The notes beneath the pieces were generated by a model, which was given only the letters and a program-made list of their open reading frames with translations, had not been told where the DNA came from and made no database searches. Below, in pieces: positions 8,014 through 16,304 of a stretch of DNA of 58,674 bases. The stretch is from SKGA01 sp051819745 (lineage in GTDB: Archaea; Nanobdellota; Nanobdellia; Woesearchaeales; SKGA01), in the NCBI GenBank assembly GCA_051819745.1, contig JBNJGO010000002.1:1-58674 (forward strand), in the 5' to 3' direction. The number at the start of each line of letters is the position of its first letter. Within the stretch, counting starts at the first letter, position 1. A program made the position numbers and the translations under genes.

Positions 8014-8162
8014 GGGAACATCTGGAGCGGAAGTTCTTCTTATACACTTCCATTGAAAGACCCAACACCTCTTGTTGCCCTACAAGCGGGTTTTTCGATA
8101 AAAAAACACCTCACACACCCTTTTCACAACACACACTTGCTCCAGATGACCTCCCCTTTTTT
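8014..8162 (+). ncRNA. Candidate structured non-coding RNA
   Basis: The region folds into a closed structure. The closing stem CATCTGGAGC (8019-8028) pairs perfectly with GCTCCAGATG (8139-8148) and is extended by GGG 8014-8016 with CCC 8153-8155. Inside are hairpin GGAAGT/ACTTCC (8029-8034 with 8046-8051), an 11-bp stem TTGAAAGACCC/GGGTTTTTCGA (8053-8063 with 8088-8098, two G-U pairs) and its tip hairpin CTTGT/ACAAG (8071-8075 with 8082-8086). An unpaired A/C-rich strand (8099-8138) follows. A TATA box lies upstream and T6 at 8157-8162 downstream. The next gene has its own TATA box, so this looks like a separate transcript. It does not match 5S rRNA, tRNA, RNase P or SRP RNA motifs that I know. 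Confidence 0.5.
8157..8162 (+). terminator. Oligo-T terminator of the candidate RNA
   Basis: CTCCCC is followed by TTTTTT; archaeal transcription commonly stops in such T tracts. It lies before the separate TATA box ATATTTAA (8174-8181) of panD. Confidence 0.45.
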
Positions 8163-8205
8163 CTAATGAAAAAATATTTAAGCTCAACAATAAGTATGTT
8201 GACAT

Positions 8206-8547
8206 ATGAGAAGTTTCGTTCGTTCAAAAATACATAAAGCGACAGTCACTCAAGCGGATTTGAATTATATTGGTAGCATTACTATCGATCAAGAGCTGAT
8301 GGAATATGTTGATATATTACCTGGCGAAAAAGTTTTGGTGGTGGACAATACAAACGGAGCAAGATTAGAAACATATGTTATAGCAGGCAAGAAAGGTTCA
8401 GGCAATATTTGTATGAATGGTGCTGCCGCTCACCTAATATCAAAAGGCGATGAAATTATCATCATGGGTTTTGAATTGACAGAAAAAACACCCGATGCCA
8501 AAATCATACTTGTTGATTCAAAGAACAAATTTCTAAACTATTTATAA
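8206..8547 (+). CDS. panD: Aspartate 1-decarboxylase, PanD type
   Basis: The protein is 113 residues, the normal size of pyruvoyl-dependent L-aspartate alpha-decarboxylase, which makes beta-alanine for pantothenate and CoA. The self-cleavage site Gly23-Ser24 sits in NYIGSITID, where Ser becomes the pyruvoyl group. Other family marks are Lys8, His10, NTNGARLETYVI and MNGAAAHLISKGDEIIIM. The start at 8206 is probably leaderless, with ATATTTAA about 28 bases upstream. No other pantothenate gene is nearby. The bacterial-type PanD is not universal in archaea, so acquisition by transfer is plausible. Confidence 0.93.
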   Translation: MRSFVRSKIHKATVTQADLNYIGSITIDQELMEYVDILPGEKVLVVDNTNGARLETYVIAGKKGSGNICMNGAAAHLISKGDEIIIMGFELTEKTPDAKIILVDSKNKFLNYL

Positions 8548-8680
8548 TTATAAACTCGAAGAAAAAGATGCTCAAAACTTCAAACCCTCACCCTGCATCT
8601 TCTATGCTCAACAATTGTATTGTTGGCATAAATCACTTCGTTCATGACATCATTTTTTGCATAGTTTGGGCACGTTAGTG

Positions 8681-8780
8681 NNNNNNNNNNNNNNNNNNNN
8701 NNNNNNNNNNNNNNNNNNNNNNNNNNNNNNNNNNNNNNNNNNNNNNNNNNNNNNNNNNNNNNNNNNNNNNNNNNNNNNNN
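8681..8780. other. Assembly gap of 100 N
   Basis: Exactly 100 N, the usual placeholder for a scaffold join of unknown length. Flanks 8548-8680 and 8781-8804 hold no gene I can support. The order and orientation of the two sides depend on the assembly. Confidence 0.98.
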
Positions 8781-8804
8781 CCGAACCAAAAAAAGCGAAT
8801 GCAA

Positions 8805-10172
8805 CTAGAATTTCGTCTTTTTAGAACCCATTTTTTGCATGAGCTTTTGCATGTCCTTTTCAGAACCACCGCCTTTCATCATTTTCATCATTTTTTTTGA
8901 TTGTTTATACTGTTTGACGAGAAGACGAAGATCTTTGATTTCTTTTCCAGCACCTTCTGCAATACGATCGAGACGTGATCCTTTAATAATATCGGGTTGT
9001 TCTAATTCTTCTTTAGTCATAGAGTCCATAAGTATTTTCCAATCATCCATTTTCTCTTCTTGTCCTTCAAGAGCTTCTTTTGGAAGATTCATATTACTAA
9101 ATCCTGGAATCATTTCGACCATTTTTTTCATAGAACCCATTTTTTTCATGGATTTCATTTGTTGATAGAGGTCGATGAGATTAAATTCGCCTTTGAGAAA
9201 TTTTTTCCCCATATCTTTAGCTTGATCTTCATCAATCGCAACTTTTGCTTTTTCAAGAAGACCTTCCATATCGCCCATACCAAGAAGTCGACCAACAAAA
9301 TTTTCGGGCTTGAATTCTTCAAGAGCAGTAATCTTTTCCCCAACACCAATAAATCGAATGGGAGTTCCCGTCACCGCACAAGCAACAAGAGCACCACCAC
9401 CTCGAGCAGTACCATCTAGTTTTGTAAGAACAACGCCAGTAACATTACAGCTTTCATGGAATGCTCTCGCTTGTTTTTCGGCACTTTGACCAATATCTGC
9501 ATTAAGAACTAAAAACGTTTCGTCAGCGTTGATTGTTGTGTTAATAGTATTAAGTTCTTCTATAAGTTCATCATTAAGCGCGTCTCGACCCGCAGAATCT
9601 ACAATGACTAAATCATAAGAATCGAGTTCTGATTTGAAGTGATTATAAATAGCAGAAGGATCTTCTAATTCGGGCTTACCATATGTGGGAACACCTATTG
9701 AATCTCCTAATTGTTTAAGCTGGTCGTATGCTGCAGGTCGCCAAGTATCTATGGAGAGGAGAGCTGTTTTTTTTCCTCGTTTTGAATAATAATTAGCTAA
9801 TTTTCCTGCGGAAGTTGTTTTACCATTTCCAAAAAGACCAACAAGTAGTAAGACATAAGGTCGACCGTGTTCTTTTCGTGAAGGAACGGATAAAGGTGTG
9901 AATTCAGTTCCAACAAGGGAAGAAAGTTCTTCATATACAATATTTAACAGAAATTCTTTTTTAGAAAGCGACGAAGGCGCCTGTTCATTAAGCGCTCGTT
10001 CCTTGATTTTTTTTCCGAGCGAGAACACTACTTTGACATTTACATCTGCAGTGATCAGTGTTCGTTGAATATCTTTGACAAGTTCGTTAATGAGTTTTGA
10101 ATCGACAAAAAGTGAGTTAGAAACTTTTTTCAAACTCTTTCTTAGACCATCCCCTAATGAATCAAGAACCAT
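8805..10172 (-). CDS. srp54: Signal recognition particle protein SRP54
   Basis: The 455-residue length is normal for archaeal SRP54, the GTPase that binds signal sequences and 7S RNA and delivers ribosomes to FtsY. Order: N domain (1-90), G domain with P-loop GLFGNGKTTSAGKLA (about 113-127), SIDTWRPAAYDQL, VDSAGRDALNDEL (Ser instead of the usual Thr in DTAGR), TKLDGTARGGGAL, then the Met-rich M domain from about 300 with SRLDRIAEGAGKEIKDLRLL (RNA-binding helices) and a Lys/Met-rich tail. ATG at 10170-10172 is leaderless with a TATA box at 10195-10203, and its promoter is interleaved with that of the divergent 10207 gene. Confidence 0.96.
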   Translation of the reverse strand: MVLDSLGDGLRKSLKKVSNSLFVDSKLINELVKDIQRTLITADVNVKVVFSLGKKIKERALNEQAPSSLSKKEFLLNIVYEELSSLVGTEFTPLSVPSRKEHGRPYVLLLVGLFGNGKTTSAGKLANYYSKRGKKTALLSIDTWRPAAYDQLKQLGDSIGVPTYGKPELEDPSAIYNHFKSELDSYDLVIVDSAGRDALNDELIEELNTINTTINADETFLVLNADIGQSAEKQARAFHESCNVTGVVLTKLDGTARGGGALVACAVTGTPIRFIGVGEKITALEEFKPENFVGRLLGMGDMEGLLEKAKVAIDEDQAKDMGKKFLKGEFNLIDLYQQMKSMKKMGSMKKMVEMIPGFSNMNLPKEALEGQEEKMDDWKILMDSMTKEELEQPDIIKGSRLDRIAEGAGKEIKDLRLLVKQYKQSKKMMKMMKGGGSEKDMQKLMQKMGSKKTKF

Positions 10173-10178
10173 AAAGAG

Positions 10179-10203
10179 TATAAATCAACAATAGTTTATA
10201 AAA
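10179..10203. promoter_or_regulatory. Interleaved divergent promoters of srp54 and the SprT-like gene
   Basis: Only 34 bases separate the two ATGs. TATAAA at 10179-10184 serves the plus gene (about 25 bases to ATG 10207), and TTTATAAAA at 10195-10203 serves the minus gene (about 26 bases to ATG 10172). The boxes cross over, so both initiation complexes could hardly sit there together. Confidence 0.6.
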
Positions 10204-10206
10204 GTA

Positions 10207-10890
10207 ATGGACATGATTTCAAAACAAGAGAATATCGCAGTTAAGGCATTCAAACAACTAGGTGTTGATAAGAATATGCCTTTGATGAGCGTGAGCTTCT
10301 CAAAGAGGTTTAAAGGATATAATGCGAATGTCCGAATGAAAAGAAACAAAGAATGCCTTGAATTTAATTTGTCTTATTTGTTCAAAGAGTGTGAAGAAGA
10401 TATTATTATCGGTGCCATCCAGCATTTAATTAATAAAGTATACAAAACAACCATCCCTACACTTGAGCAAGAATTATACGAGTCTTTTCTTAAGAATGTA
10501 AATAGATACATTTCTAGCCAAGAAAGTGATGATCTTCTTGAAGAATTATTTGAAGAATTAAAAAAGGAATATTTTAACAATCTTCTTGACAAACCAACAA
10601 TGATATTTGGCAGAAAAAATAGCACTGTCTTAGGACATTATAATTACACCACAAACACAATTACTATCAGCACCATATTACGTGAAGATCGGAATCTTCT
10701 CAAGTACGTGTTATATCACGAGTTACTACATAAGAAACATTCTTTCAAGACAACAAATAATCGAAATCAATATCATACCAAAGCATTTCGGGACGATGAG
10801 CGACTATTTGAAGATAAAGATGTAGAACAGAAACTATCTCGTTTTCTTAAGAAAAGAAAACTAAAAAAGATGTTTTTCAAAAAGAGATAA
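10207..10890 (+). CDS. SprT-like zinc metallopeptidase domain protein
   Basis: The 227-residue protein has YVLYHELLHKKH at about 178-189, giving the HExxH zinc motif, and a later HTKAFRDDERLF that supplies the third histidine as in SprT/Spartan zincins. Upstream, YNYTTNTITISTILRED gives the strand before the active-site helix. SprT-like proteins cut DNA-crosslinked or other proteins; the substrate here is unknown. The tail is strongly basic (KKRKLKKMFFKKR), which fits nucleic-acid contact. ATG 10207 is leaderless; a second ATG follows at 10213. It is transcribed divergently from srp54. Confidence 0.78.
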   Translation: MDMISKQENIAVKAFKQLGVDKNMPLMSVSFSKRFKGYNANVRMKRNKECLEFNLSYLFKECEEDIIIGAIQHLINKVYKTTIPTLEQELYESFLKNVNRYISSQESDDLLEELFEELKKEYFNNLLDKPTMIFGRKNSTVLGHYNYTTNTITISTILREDRNLLKYVLYHELLHKKHSFKTTNNRNQYHTKAFRDDERLFEDKDVEQKLSRFLKKRKLKKMFFKKR

Positions 10891-10911
10891 TTTTAAAGAA
10901 CCGATAGCACA

Positions 10912-12105
10912 TTAAAACAACGCTTTTAACATCGGGAAAAAAATCAATATTAATATTATAATAAAAAGAATAGTGCTTAGTCGAGTCCATACCCGAACAC
11001 CTTTAGTGTCGCCAAATATTTTTCTAAAAGCAAGTCGTATCATCTGTCCACCATCAACAGGACCGAGAGGAAGTAAATTAAACGCTCCAAGACCTAGACT
11101 TAATGCATATATCCAAAAGAAGAATTCTCCAAGGAAACGGACGACTGTATACCACCACATCGCCACAGATTCTTTTACTTGAGTGGATAAACGTGGTTGA
11201 AGTACACCAAGATACCCTTTTCCTGGTTGTTGAGGATGTTCTGCAGTAATTAATGAGACGGTGCTACCATTTTCAGATCGGAAAGTGATATTCTCACCAG
11301 GATCAAGAGTGTTCAGGAAAGTAGAAAATGCTTGTGTTGAGTTAAGTGCAGTTCCATTGACATGAGTGTAGACTGTTCCGGGAACAAGACCATATATTTC
11401 TGCAGGAACTGTTTCATTATATGTTTCTTCAAATGTGAATCCTGTCGGTTCAACCATCGAACCGATATTGTTTGCAAAAGGTATTGGTACGAATTGGGCA
11501 AACACAAACATAACAAGCAAACCAGCGACAACTGCAGTTAATGCGTTGGCAAAGGGCCCGGCGGCAAAAATAGAATATTGTGTCGTATCTCGAGATTTTT
11601 CCGTTTTTTTCTCATCAGGTTCTACAAATGCTCCTGCAAGAGGTCCGAAAAAAGCTATCCCTGTGTGATGTATTTTAATACCGTGAGCTCGCGCGACAAT
11701 ACCATGACCTAATTCGTGAAGCAAAACAACCACGAATAAAGGAATAATAACCCATAGAGGAATCATCAAAGGACTTCCTGGCACATTGACTCCTGGAAGT
11801 ACGAGAGAAACCGCAGCAGGTGCTTGAGGTTGGACAAATAATTGGACGAAGCTTCTGAAAACAAAGACAGTTATTGCCGCCATACCAATAAATCCCACAC
11901 CAATACCAATATAACCAAGAAGTTTTATCGTCTCACGATGTTTTTTAGCAAATGCGTTTATGAATTTTATACCGAATTTTGTTCTTCGCAAAGCAATAAT
12001 TTTAGCTTGGAATTCAAATTTTTTTCTATAAACAATAAGAAGAACAATGACAGCTAGATAAAAGAGAAGCGTAGGCCAGTGTTGGGAGATAAAATCCAAA
12101 ACCAT
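10912..12105 (-). CDS. Site-2-protease-type membrane metallopeptidase (M50) with PDZ domain
   Basis: A 397-residue intramembrane protease. Hydrophobic segments lie at about 10-27 and 64-86. The zinc motif HELGH is in VVVLLHELGHGIVARAHGI (about 128-146) and the third ligand region NLLPLGPVDGGQMIRLAFR is near 345-363. Between them a PDZ-like domain (about 220-320) contains EIYGLVPGTVYTHVNGTAL. This family cuts membrane-spanning regulators or leftover signal peptides. ATG 12103-12105 has TTTTTAAAGG about 26 bases upstream, so it is probably leaderless. It converges with the SprT-like gene and is followed by 21 bases of spacer. Confidence 0.92.
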   Translation of the reverse strand: MVLDFISQHWPTLLFYLAVIVLLIVYRKKFEFQAKIIALRRTKFGIKFINAFAKKHRETIKLLGYIGIGVGFIGMAAITVFVFRSFVQLFVQPQAPAAVSLVLPGVNVPGSPLMIPLWVIIPLFVVVLLHELGHGIVARAHGIKIHHTGIAFFGPLAGAFVEPDEKKTEKSRDTTQYSIFAAGPFANALTAVVAGLLVMFVFAQFVPIPFANNIGSMVEPTGFTFEETYNETVPAEIYGLVPGTVYTHVNGTALNSTQAFSTFLNTLDPGENITFRSENGSTVSLITAEHPQQPGKGYLGVLQPRLSTQVKESVAMWWYTVVRFLGEFFFWIYALSLGLGAFNLLPLGPVDGGQMIRLAFRKIFGDTKGVRVWTRLSTILFIIILILIFFPMLKALF

Positions 12106-12232
12106 GAGGTTTGGTTAGAACACCACCTTTAAAAATGTTACTAAAGAAAGAGAGCATAATACTTATTGTAAAGTAATATCTAATAATAATTTAAAGAGGA
12201 GAAATGAAGAAAAAAAGAAAAAAGAAAAAAAA

Positions 12233-14422
12233 TTATTCGTTTTCACCAAGACCTTTTCGAGATCGTATTTGGTTTTTGATTTTTTCTTGAAGTTCGTCAG
12301 GTAATTTTTGGAATTCTTGAGATACTAGCGACGAGTTCCCTCGACCACCAGTTGCACTTCTTAAATCACTTGATAAACCAAACATTTCTCCAACAGGGAG
12401 TTTTCCTTTAACAGTAGCAGTTGCCCCATCATCATCCATGTCAAGAAGTTGTCCTCGTTTGTTGCTGATGAGTTTTGAGATTTCACCAGTATATTCGCTT
12501 GGAGCTTCAAAACGCAGTGTTTGGATTGGCTCAAGGATGAATGGTTTTGCTGCCCTCATAGCCGTTCGAATACCATCTCTGATTGCAGGATACATCTGCG
12601 CAGGACCTCTGTGAATTGCGTCTTCGTGAAGTTTCGCATCATTTAAAGTTACTTTTATACCAAAGCATGGTTCGTGTGCCATTCCGCCATTATTCATAAC
12701 ATCTTCAAACATATCCATAACAAAACCCATTATTTCGTTGATTTGAACAATACCTCGGGTCCCATCAACAAGTACGTTTCCTTCAAAGACATCTTTAACC
12801 TTGTCTGCTTCTTTAGTATGCATACCTGAATCGATGAATTGTTGTCTAAAGTTCATGTCTTTTTTCTTAACTCTCCCTTCAGGAATCCGTTCATCTTTTA
12901 ATCGATCAATAATTTCTTGTGAAAGAGGTTCAACAGAGAAATAAAGTCGGTTGTGTTTGTTAGGTGATTTTCCTTCAGCAGGTTGTTCGTTTTTTGATTG
13001 GACTGATTCACGATATACTACTACAGGAGGTGTTGTCGTTATTTCTACACCTTTTTCTTTAGTGATTCTGTTCTCCGTAATTTCAAGGTGCAATTCACCC
13101 ATACCACTCATCAAATGCTCACCAGTTTCTTGGTTAAGTTCTATTTGAATTGAAGGGTCTTCCTTGGAAATTTCGATAAGCACATCAACCAGTTTTGGAA
13201 GATCGGAAGGTTTTTTTGCTTCGATTGCTTTTGTGATTACCGGATCAAAAATATGACCTATCTTTTCAAATGGTTCACATTCGATACCTTGAAGAGATAC
13301 TGTTTCACCAGGGAAAGCTCCTTTTAATCCACCAACACCAATAATGTTTCCTGCAGGAACATTTTCTACAATTTCTTTTTTCGCGCCATTGTAAATATAT
13401 ATCTGTTGTGTTCGAATATCCTGGTTTGCATTGTGCATGCGTACTGAAAGACCTTTTTTCATCGTTCCGGAGTATAATCGCCCCATCGCTATTTCTCCTG
13501 CTTGAGGATCAACAACAACCTTTGTGATCACAAACATAAGATTTCCAGAAGGATTTGCATCCATAAGATCCTTTCCAGTTTCTGAATCAAGTTCACCATG
13601 CCAAAATTTTGGTATTCTATATTTTGCTGATGTGACAGGGTCAGGATGGTGTTTAATACTTGCATCAAGAAGAACTTCATGAAGCGGTGCTTTTTTCCCT
13701 AGCGTTTTGAAATCTTCATTTTCATAAGCATCAATAATTTCTTTAAAAGAAACATTTCTTTTTTTCATGAAAGGAAGACTTAGTGCCCAATTATGAAATG
13801 CACTTCCAAAGCATACGCTCCCGTCTTGAACATTAACTTTCCATTTTTCACCGAATTCTTCTTCTGCAATGTCTTTGATGAGCTCATTAACACTTGCAAT
13901 TATTTTTGTGAATCGTTCCATCATAGCTTCAGGACTGAGTTTGAGTTCTTTGATAAGACGATCTGTCTTGTTGATAAAAAGAACAGGTTTTACTCGTTCT
14001 CGAAGAGCTTGACGTAAAACAGTTTCTGTTTGAGGCATAATACCTTCAACCGCACAACAAACTACTACTGCACCATCTACTGCCCTCATAGCTCGACTTA
14101 CATCTCCTCCAAAGTCAACGTGACCTGGAGTGTCAATAAGATTGATAAGATGGTCCTTACCTTCAGAACCTTCGCTGTCAGTGATAGCGTGTACCATTGA
14201 AACCGCTGCAGAATCGATTGTGATTCCCCGGTCAGCTTCATCTTCGTGGAAATCAAGTGCTCTCGCATCTCCTGCAAGCTCATCACTCATCATACCTGCT
14301 CCTGCGAGGAGGTTATCTGAAAGTGTTGTTTTTCCGTGATCAATGTGTGCTGCAATAGCAATATTTCTGATACGTTCCGGGTTTTTCATAACCGTCATAA
14401 CCCGATCAACCATTTTTACCAT
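12233..14422 (-). CDS. fusA: Translation elongation factor EF-2
   Basis: The 729 residues match archaeal aEF-2, the GTPase that moves tRNA and mRNA through the ribosome. Domain I has AAHIDHGKTTLSDNL, the switch DEADRGITIDSA, LIDTPGHVDFGGDV and FINKTDRL. Domain IV holds DAKLHEDAIHRGPAQMYPA, whose second His is the expected diphthamide site. Domain V ends with SATGGRGNSSLVSQEFQKLP. GAGGG lies 7 bases before ATG 14420-14422. It is the last gene of the L7Ae-S28e-L24e-NDK-EF2 run, 34 bases after ndk. Confidence 0.97.
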   Translation of the reverse strand: MVKMVDRVMTVMKNPERIRNIAIAAHIDHGKTTLSDNLLAGAGMMSDELAGDARALDFHEDEADRGITIDSAAVSMVHAITDSEGSEGKDHLINLIDTPGHVDFGGDVSRAMRAVDGAVVVCCAVEGIMPQTETVLRQALRERVKPVLFINKTDRLIKELKLSPEAMMERFTKIIASVNELIKDIAEEEFGEKWKVNVQDGSVCFGSAFHNWALSLPFMKKRNVSFKEIIDAYENEDFKTLGKKAPLHEVLLDASIKHHPDPVTSAKYRIPKFWHGELDSETGKDLMDANPSGNLMFVITKVVVDPQAGEIAMGRLYSGTMKKGLSVRMHNANQDIRTQQIYIYNGAKKEIVENVPAGNIIGVGGLKGAFPGETVSLQGIECEPFEKIGHIFDPVITKAIEAKKPSDLPKLVDVLIEISKEDPSIQIELNQETGEHLMSGMGELHLEITENRITKEKGVEITTTPPVVVYRESVQSKNEQPAEGKSPNKHNRLYFSVEPLSQEIIDRLKDERIPEGRVKKKDMNFRQQFIDSGMHTKEADKVKDVFEGNVLVDGTRGIVQINEIMGFVMDMFEDVMNNGGMAHEPCFGIKVTLNDAKLHEDAIHRGPAQMYPAIRDGIRTAMRAAKPFILEPIQTLRFEAPSEYTGEISKLISNKRGQLLDMDDDGATATVKGKLPVGEMFGLSSDLRSATGGRGNSSLVSQEFQKLPDELQEKIKNQIRSRKGLGENE

Positions 14423-14456
14423 GTAATATCCCTCATTTATCTTTTTTAAGTATTAA

Positions 14457-15035
14457 TTAATTATTTTTGTTGAGAATATCCTTTAAATAAAGGAAATCTT
14501 CATCCAGTCGTTTCCAACTGTGTATTTCTTCTGGTTTAAACCAAACCTTTATTTCTTGCTGAGCTTCTTGAACAGAACCCGATGCATGAATTACATTCAT
14601 AATAGGTCTGTTTGAAACATTAGCTAGCCCGTATGAATCGAATGTGAAATCGCCTCGTATAGTTCCTGGGAGCGATTCTTCAGGACTTGTTTCTCCAACG
14701 AGTTTTCTCACTTGTTTTACAGCATTGTGACTTTCTACCACTAAAGCAACAATAGGACTGTGCGTAATATAGGAAGCAAGTTGTTGTTGAACTTCCTTTC
14801 CTAGTTCAATAGGATCAACATCTAAAGATTTTTTTTCTTTAATTCGTTGTCCTACTTTTTCAAACCAGCTTTCATCCATATCGTAATGTTTTAGAGCGTT
14901 CGCTTCATCAGCATAGAGCATTTTCATTGCAGTTATTTTCATACCGCAACGCTCGAATCTACTGATTATTTCACCAATAAGACCTCGTAAAACCGCGTCG
15001 GGTTTTAATAGGATCAATGTTTGTTCTGTTGTCAT
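14457..15035 (-). CDS. ndk: Nucleoside diphosphate kinase, long form
   Basis: The enzyme transfers the gamma phosphate between nucleoside triphosphates and diphosphates. LILLKPDAVLRGLIGEIISR is the family N-terminus, and the catalytic His lies in PIMNVIHASGSVQEAQQEI (usual NVxHxSDS; here ASGS). At 192 residues it is about 40 longer than standard NDK because of an insertion at about 45-95 (YADEANALKHYDMDESWFEK and following). This longer type occurs in archaeal NDKs of the same operon. GAGGT precedes ATG 15033-15035. Confidence 0.93.
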   Translation of the reverse strand: MTTEQTLILLKPDAVLRGLIGEIISRFERCGMKITAMKMLYADEANALKHYDMDESWFEKVGQRIKEKKSLDVDPIELGKEVQQQLASYITHSPIVALVVESHNAVKQVRKLVGETSPEESLPGTIRGDFTFDSYGLANVSNRPIMNVIHASGSVQEAQQEIKVWFKPEEIHSWKRLDEDFLYLKDILNKNN

Positions 15036-15078
15036 TGTATAAACCTCTTATATCATATTATTTGTAAATTGAAAACAA

Positions 15079-15276
15079 TTATTTATGTTGTTTTCGTACT
15101 TTTTTGATTTGTGAAAACTCTTTTGTCCAAGGAGTTATTCGTGCTTTGAACTTTCTTTTCATCATGCTTTTTTGACATTTTGATGAGCAAAAGTGAAACA
15201 AGGCACCATCTTTTTTGATAAAGAGTTTTCCAGTTCCTTCAGGTATTTTTGTTCCGCAAAAATCGCAATCAACCAT
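15079..15276 (-). CDS. rpl24e: Ribosomal protein L24e
   Basis: A 65-residue zinc-ribbon ribosomal protein. VDCDFCGTKIPEGTG and FHFCSSKCQKSM give the C-x2-C...C-x3-C ligands; the basic tail contacts rRNA. GGAGGT is placed 6 bases before ATG 15274-15276. It lies between rps28e (12-base gap) and ndk, as in many archaea. Confidence 0.95.
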   Translation of the reverse strand: MVDCDFCGTKIPEGTGKLFIKKDGALFHFCSSKCQKSMMKRKFKARITPWTKEFSQIKKVRKQHK

Positions 15277-15288
15277 TGTTATACCTCC

Positions 15289-15579
15289 TTATATGCCTCG
15301 TCCTGATTTGTTAAGAGGTCGAGCTTCAATTTCGGTTTCTCGCAACATGAGAGTGTCCCCGACTTGAACCGGTCCTTTAACATTTCGTCTGAGAATTTTA
15401 TTTTGATCTCTTCCTTCTAGAACTTTGCAACGTACTTGTATTGCTTCTCCACGAGTACCTGTTCTCCCTACAACTTCTTCAACAGTTGCTGGAACTGCAG
15501 GTGTGAATAAAGAACCAGAAGTGTTTTTCGAATTCTTTCTTGGTGAACTCGATTTTTTTGTGTTTGGATCTTTTGCCAT
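15289..15579 (-). CDS. rps28e: Ribosomal protein S28e with N-terminal extension
   Basis: The core, about residues 30-96, is S28e: ATVEEVVGRTGTRGEAIQVR, RCKVLEGRDQNKILRRNVKG and the conserved tail LMLRETEIEARPLNKSGRGI. Typical S28e is about 70 residues; here a Lys/Ser-rich 28-residue extension (AKDPNTKKSSSPRKN...) precedes it. Two ATGs are possible, 15583-15585 and 15577-15579. GGAGGG is only 2 bases from the first but about 8 bases from the second, so I take 15579. Confidence 0.94.
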   Translation of the reverse strand: MAKDPNTKKSSSPRKNSKNTSGSLFTPAVPATVEEVVGRTGTRGEAIQVRCKVLEGRDQNKILRRNVKGPVQVGDTLMLRETEIEARPLNKSGRGI

Positions 15580-15605
15580 ATGCATTTCCCTCCATGAGAA
15601 GATCC

Positions 15606-15935
15606 TTATTCAGAATCCTTCTTTTGATTTTCAGTTAGTTCTTTAAGAATATCTTTTGCATCTCCAGGATCAACAACTGCAATAGCAACACTTGGTACTG
15701 CAAGACCTGCAGCAGTTCCTAATTCTTCTCGAGATGGAACAGTTACGCAAGGAATTCCTTTTTCTTCAGCGAGAAGAGGAATGTGCATAGTCACTTCTTT
15801 TGGACTAACATCTTCTGCAATTGCAACGAATTTAGCTTTTCCTCGTTCAATAGCTTTAGTAACTTCATTAGTTCCTTTCTTTAAGGAACCAGACTTTTTT
15901 GTAGCTTCAATTAATTCATATGCTTTTTCACTCAT
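15606..15935 (-). CDS. rpl7ae: Ribosomal protein L7Ae
   Basis: A 109-residue L7Ae, a kink-turn-binding protein of the large subunit, also used in archaeal C/D and H/ACA RNPs and RNase P. Family marks are KKGTNEVTKAIERGKAKFVA, IAEDVSPKEVTMHIPLLAEE and IPCVTVPSREELGTAAGL. The frame is open to 15992, but GGAGGT lies directly before a first ATG (15939-15941) and 7 bases before the ATG at 15933-15935, which also fits the family N-terminus MSEKAYELI. It heads the operon; TTTTATAAAG at 16076-16085 (minus) is the likely TATA box, leaving a leader of about 115 bases. Confidence 0.95.
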   Translation of the reverse strand: MSEKAYELIEATKKSGSLKKGTNEVTKAIERGKAKFVAIAEDVSPKEVTMHIPLLAEEKGIPCVTVPSREELGTAAGLAVPSVAIAVVDPGDAKDILKELTENQKKDSE

Positions 15936-16075
15936 TTTCATACCTCCAAAAGGTTCAATGTAGAATTGCGAGAATAACCCACAACTCCTCAATCCAAGAT
16001 TTTATTGAAATTATCCAATAAAAGCTCTTCATCTATCACAGGAAACTGTGTATTTTGAAAAGAAACATGAACTTC

Positions 16076-16085
16076 TTTATAAAAG
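16076..16085 (-). promoter_or_regulatory. TATA box of the L7Ae-S28e-L24e-NDK-EF2 operon
   Basis: On the minus strand TTTTATAAAG predicts a start near 16050 and an unusually long leader of about 115 bases before the L7Ae ATG. L7Ae leaders can hold kink-turns for autoregulation; I did not find a clear one. Confidence 0.5.
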
Positions 16086-16183
16086 GCACGGTTTAGAAGG
16101 ATAATTGCATTCGCAAAGGCAATAAAAAAGAACTGGAGTGAGTAGAACTAGAGCGAGTGTGAAATCGTAAACATAATACGCGT

Positions 16184-16195
16184 TACTAACTAGTA
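16184..16195. promoter_or_regulatory. TACTAACTAGTA palindrome, possible operator
   Basis: TACTA-AC-TAGTA is an inverted repeat lying between the divergent promoters of the L7Ae operon and the histone-fold gene, 36 bases upstream of the latter's TATA box. The same 12-mer is at 7933-7944, 17 bases before the TATA box of the candidate RNA. Confidence 0.35.
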
Positions 16196-16230
16196 CTGCT
16201 TCAAACCCTCTAAAAACAAAATAGACGAAA

Positions 16231-16240
16231 TATTTATATA
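16231..16240 (+). promoter_or_regulatory. TATA box of the histone-fold gene
   Basis: TATTTATATA, with start expected near 16262. The following leader has GAGGTG (16292-16297) as ribosome site for ATG 16305. Confidence 0.55.
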
Positions 16241-16304
16241 GACTGTGGTTGTGAACTTGATTGTGCACGATAAAAGAAACTATTCGTGAACGAGGTGTAT
16301 ATAT

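Noticed and set aside
8011..8162. 5S rRNA identity for the structured RNA
   Set aside because: Size and end pairing fit, but the conserved 5S core (CCCAUCCCGAAC-like and GGAAGUUAAG-like loops) is absent.
7995..8237. 80-codon plus-strand frame over the structured RNA
   Set aside because: It reads through stems and the T tract and ends inside panD in another frame; the pairing pattern explains the region better.
8580..8804. Minus-strand open frame reading through the N gap
   Set aside because: It exists only because N codons are read as X; the visible 32 residues on one side and 8 on the other match no family.
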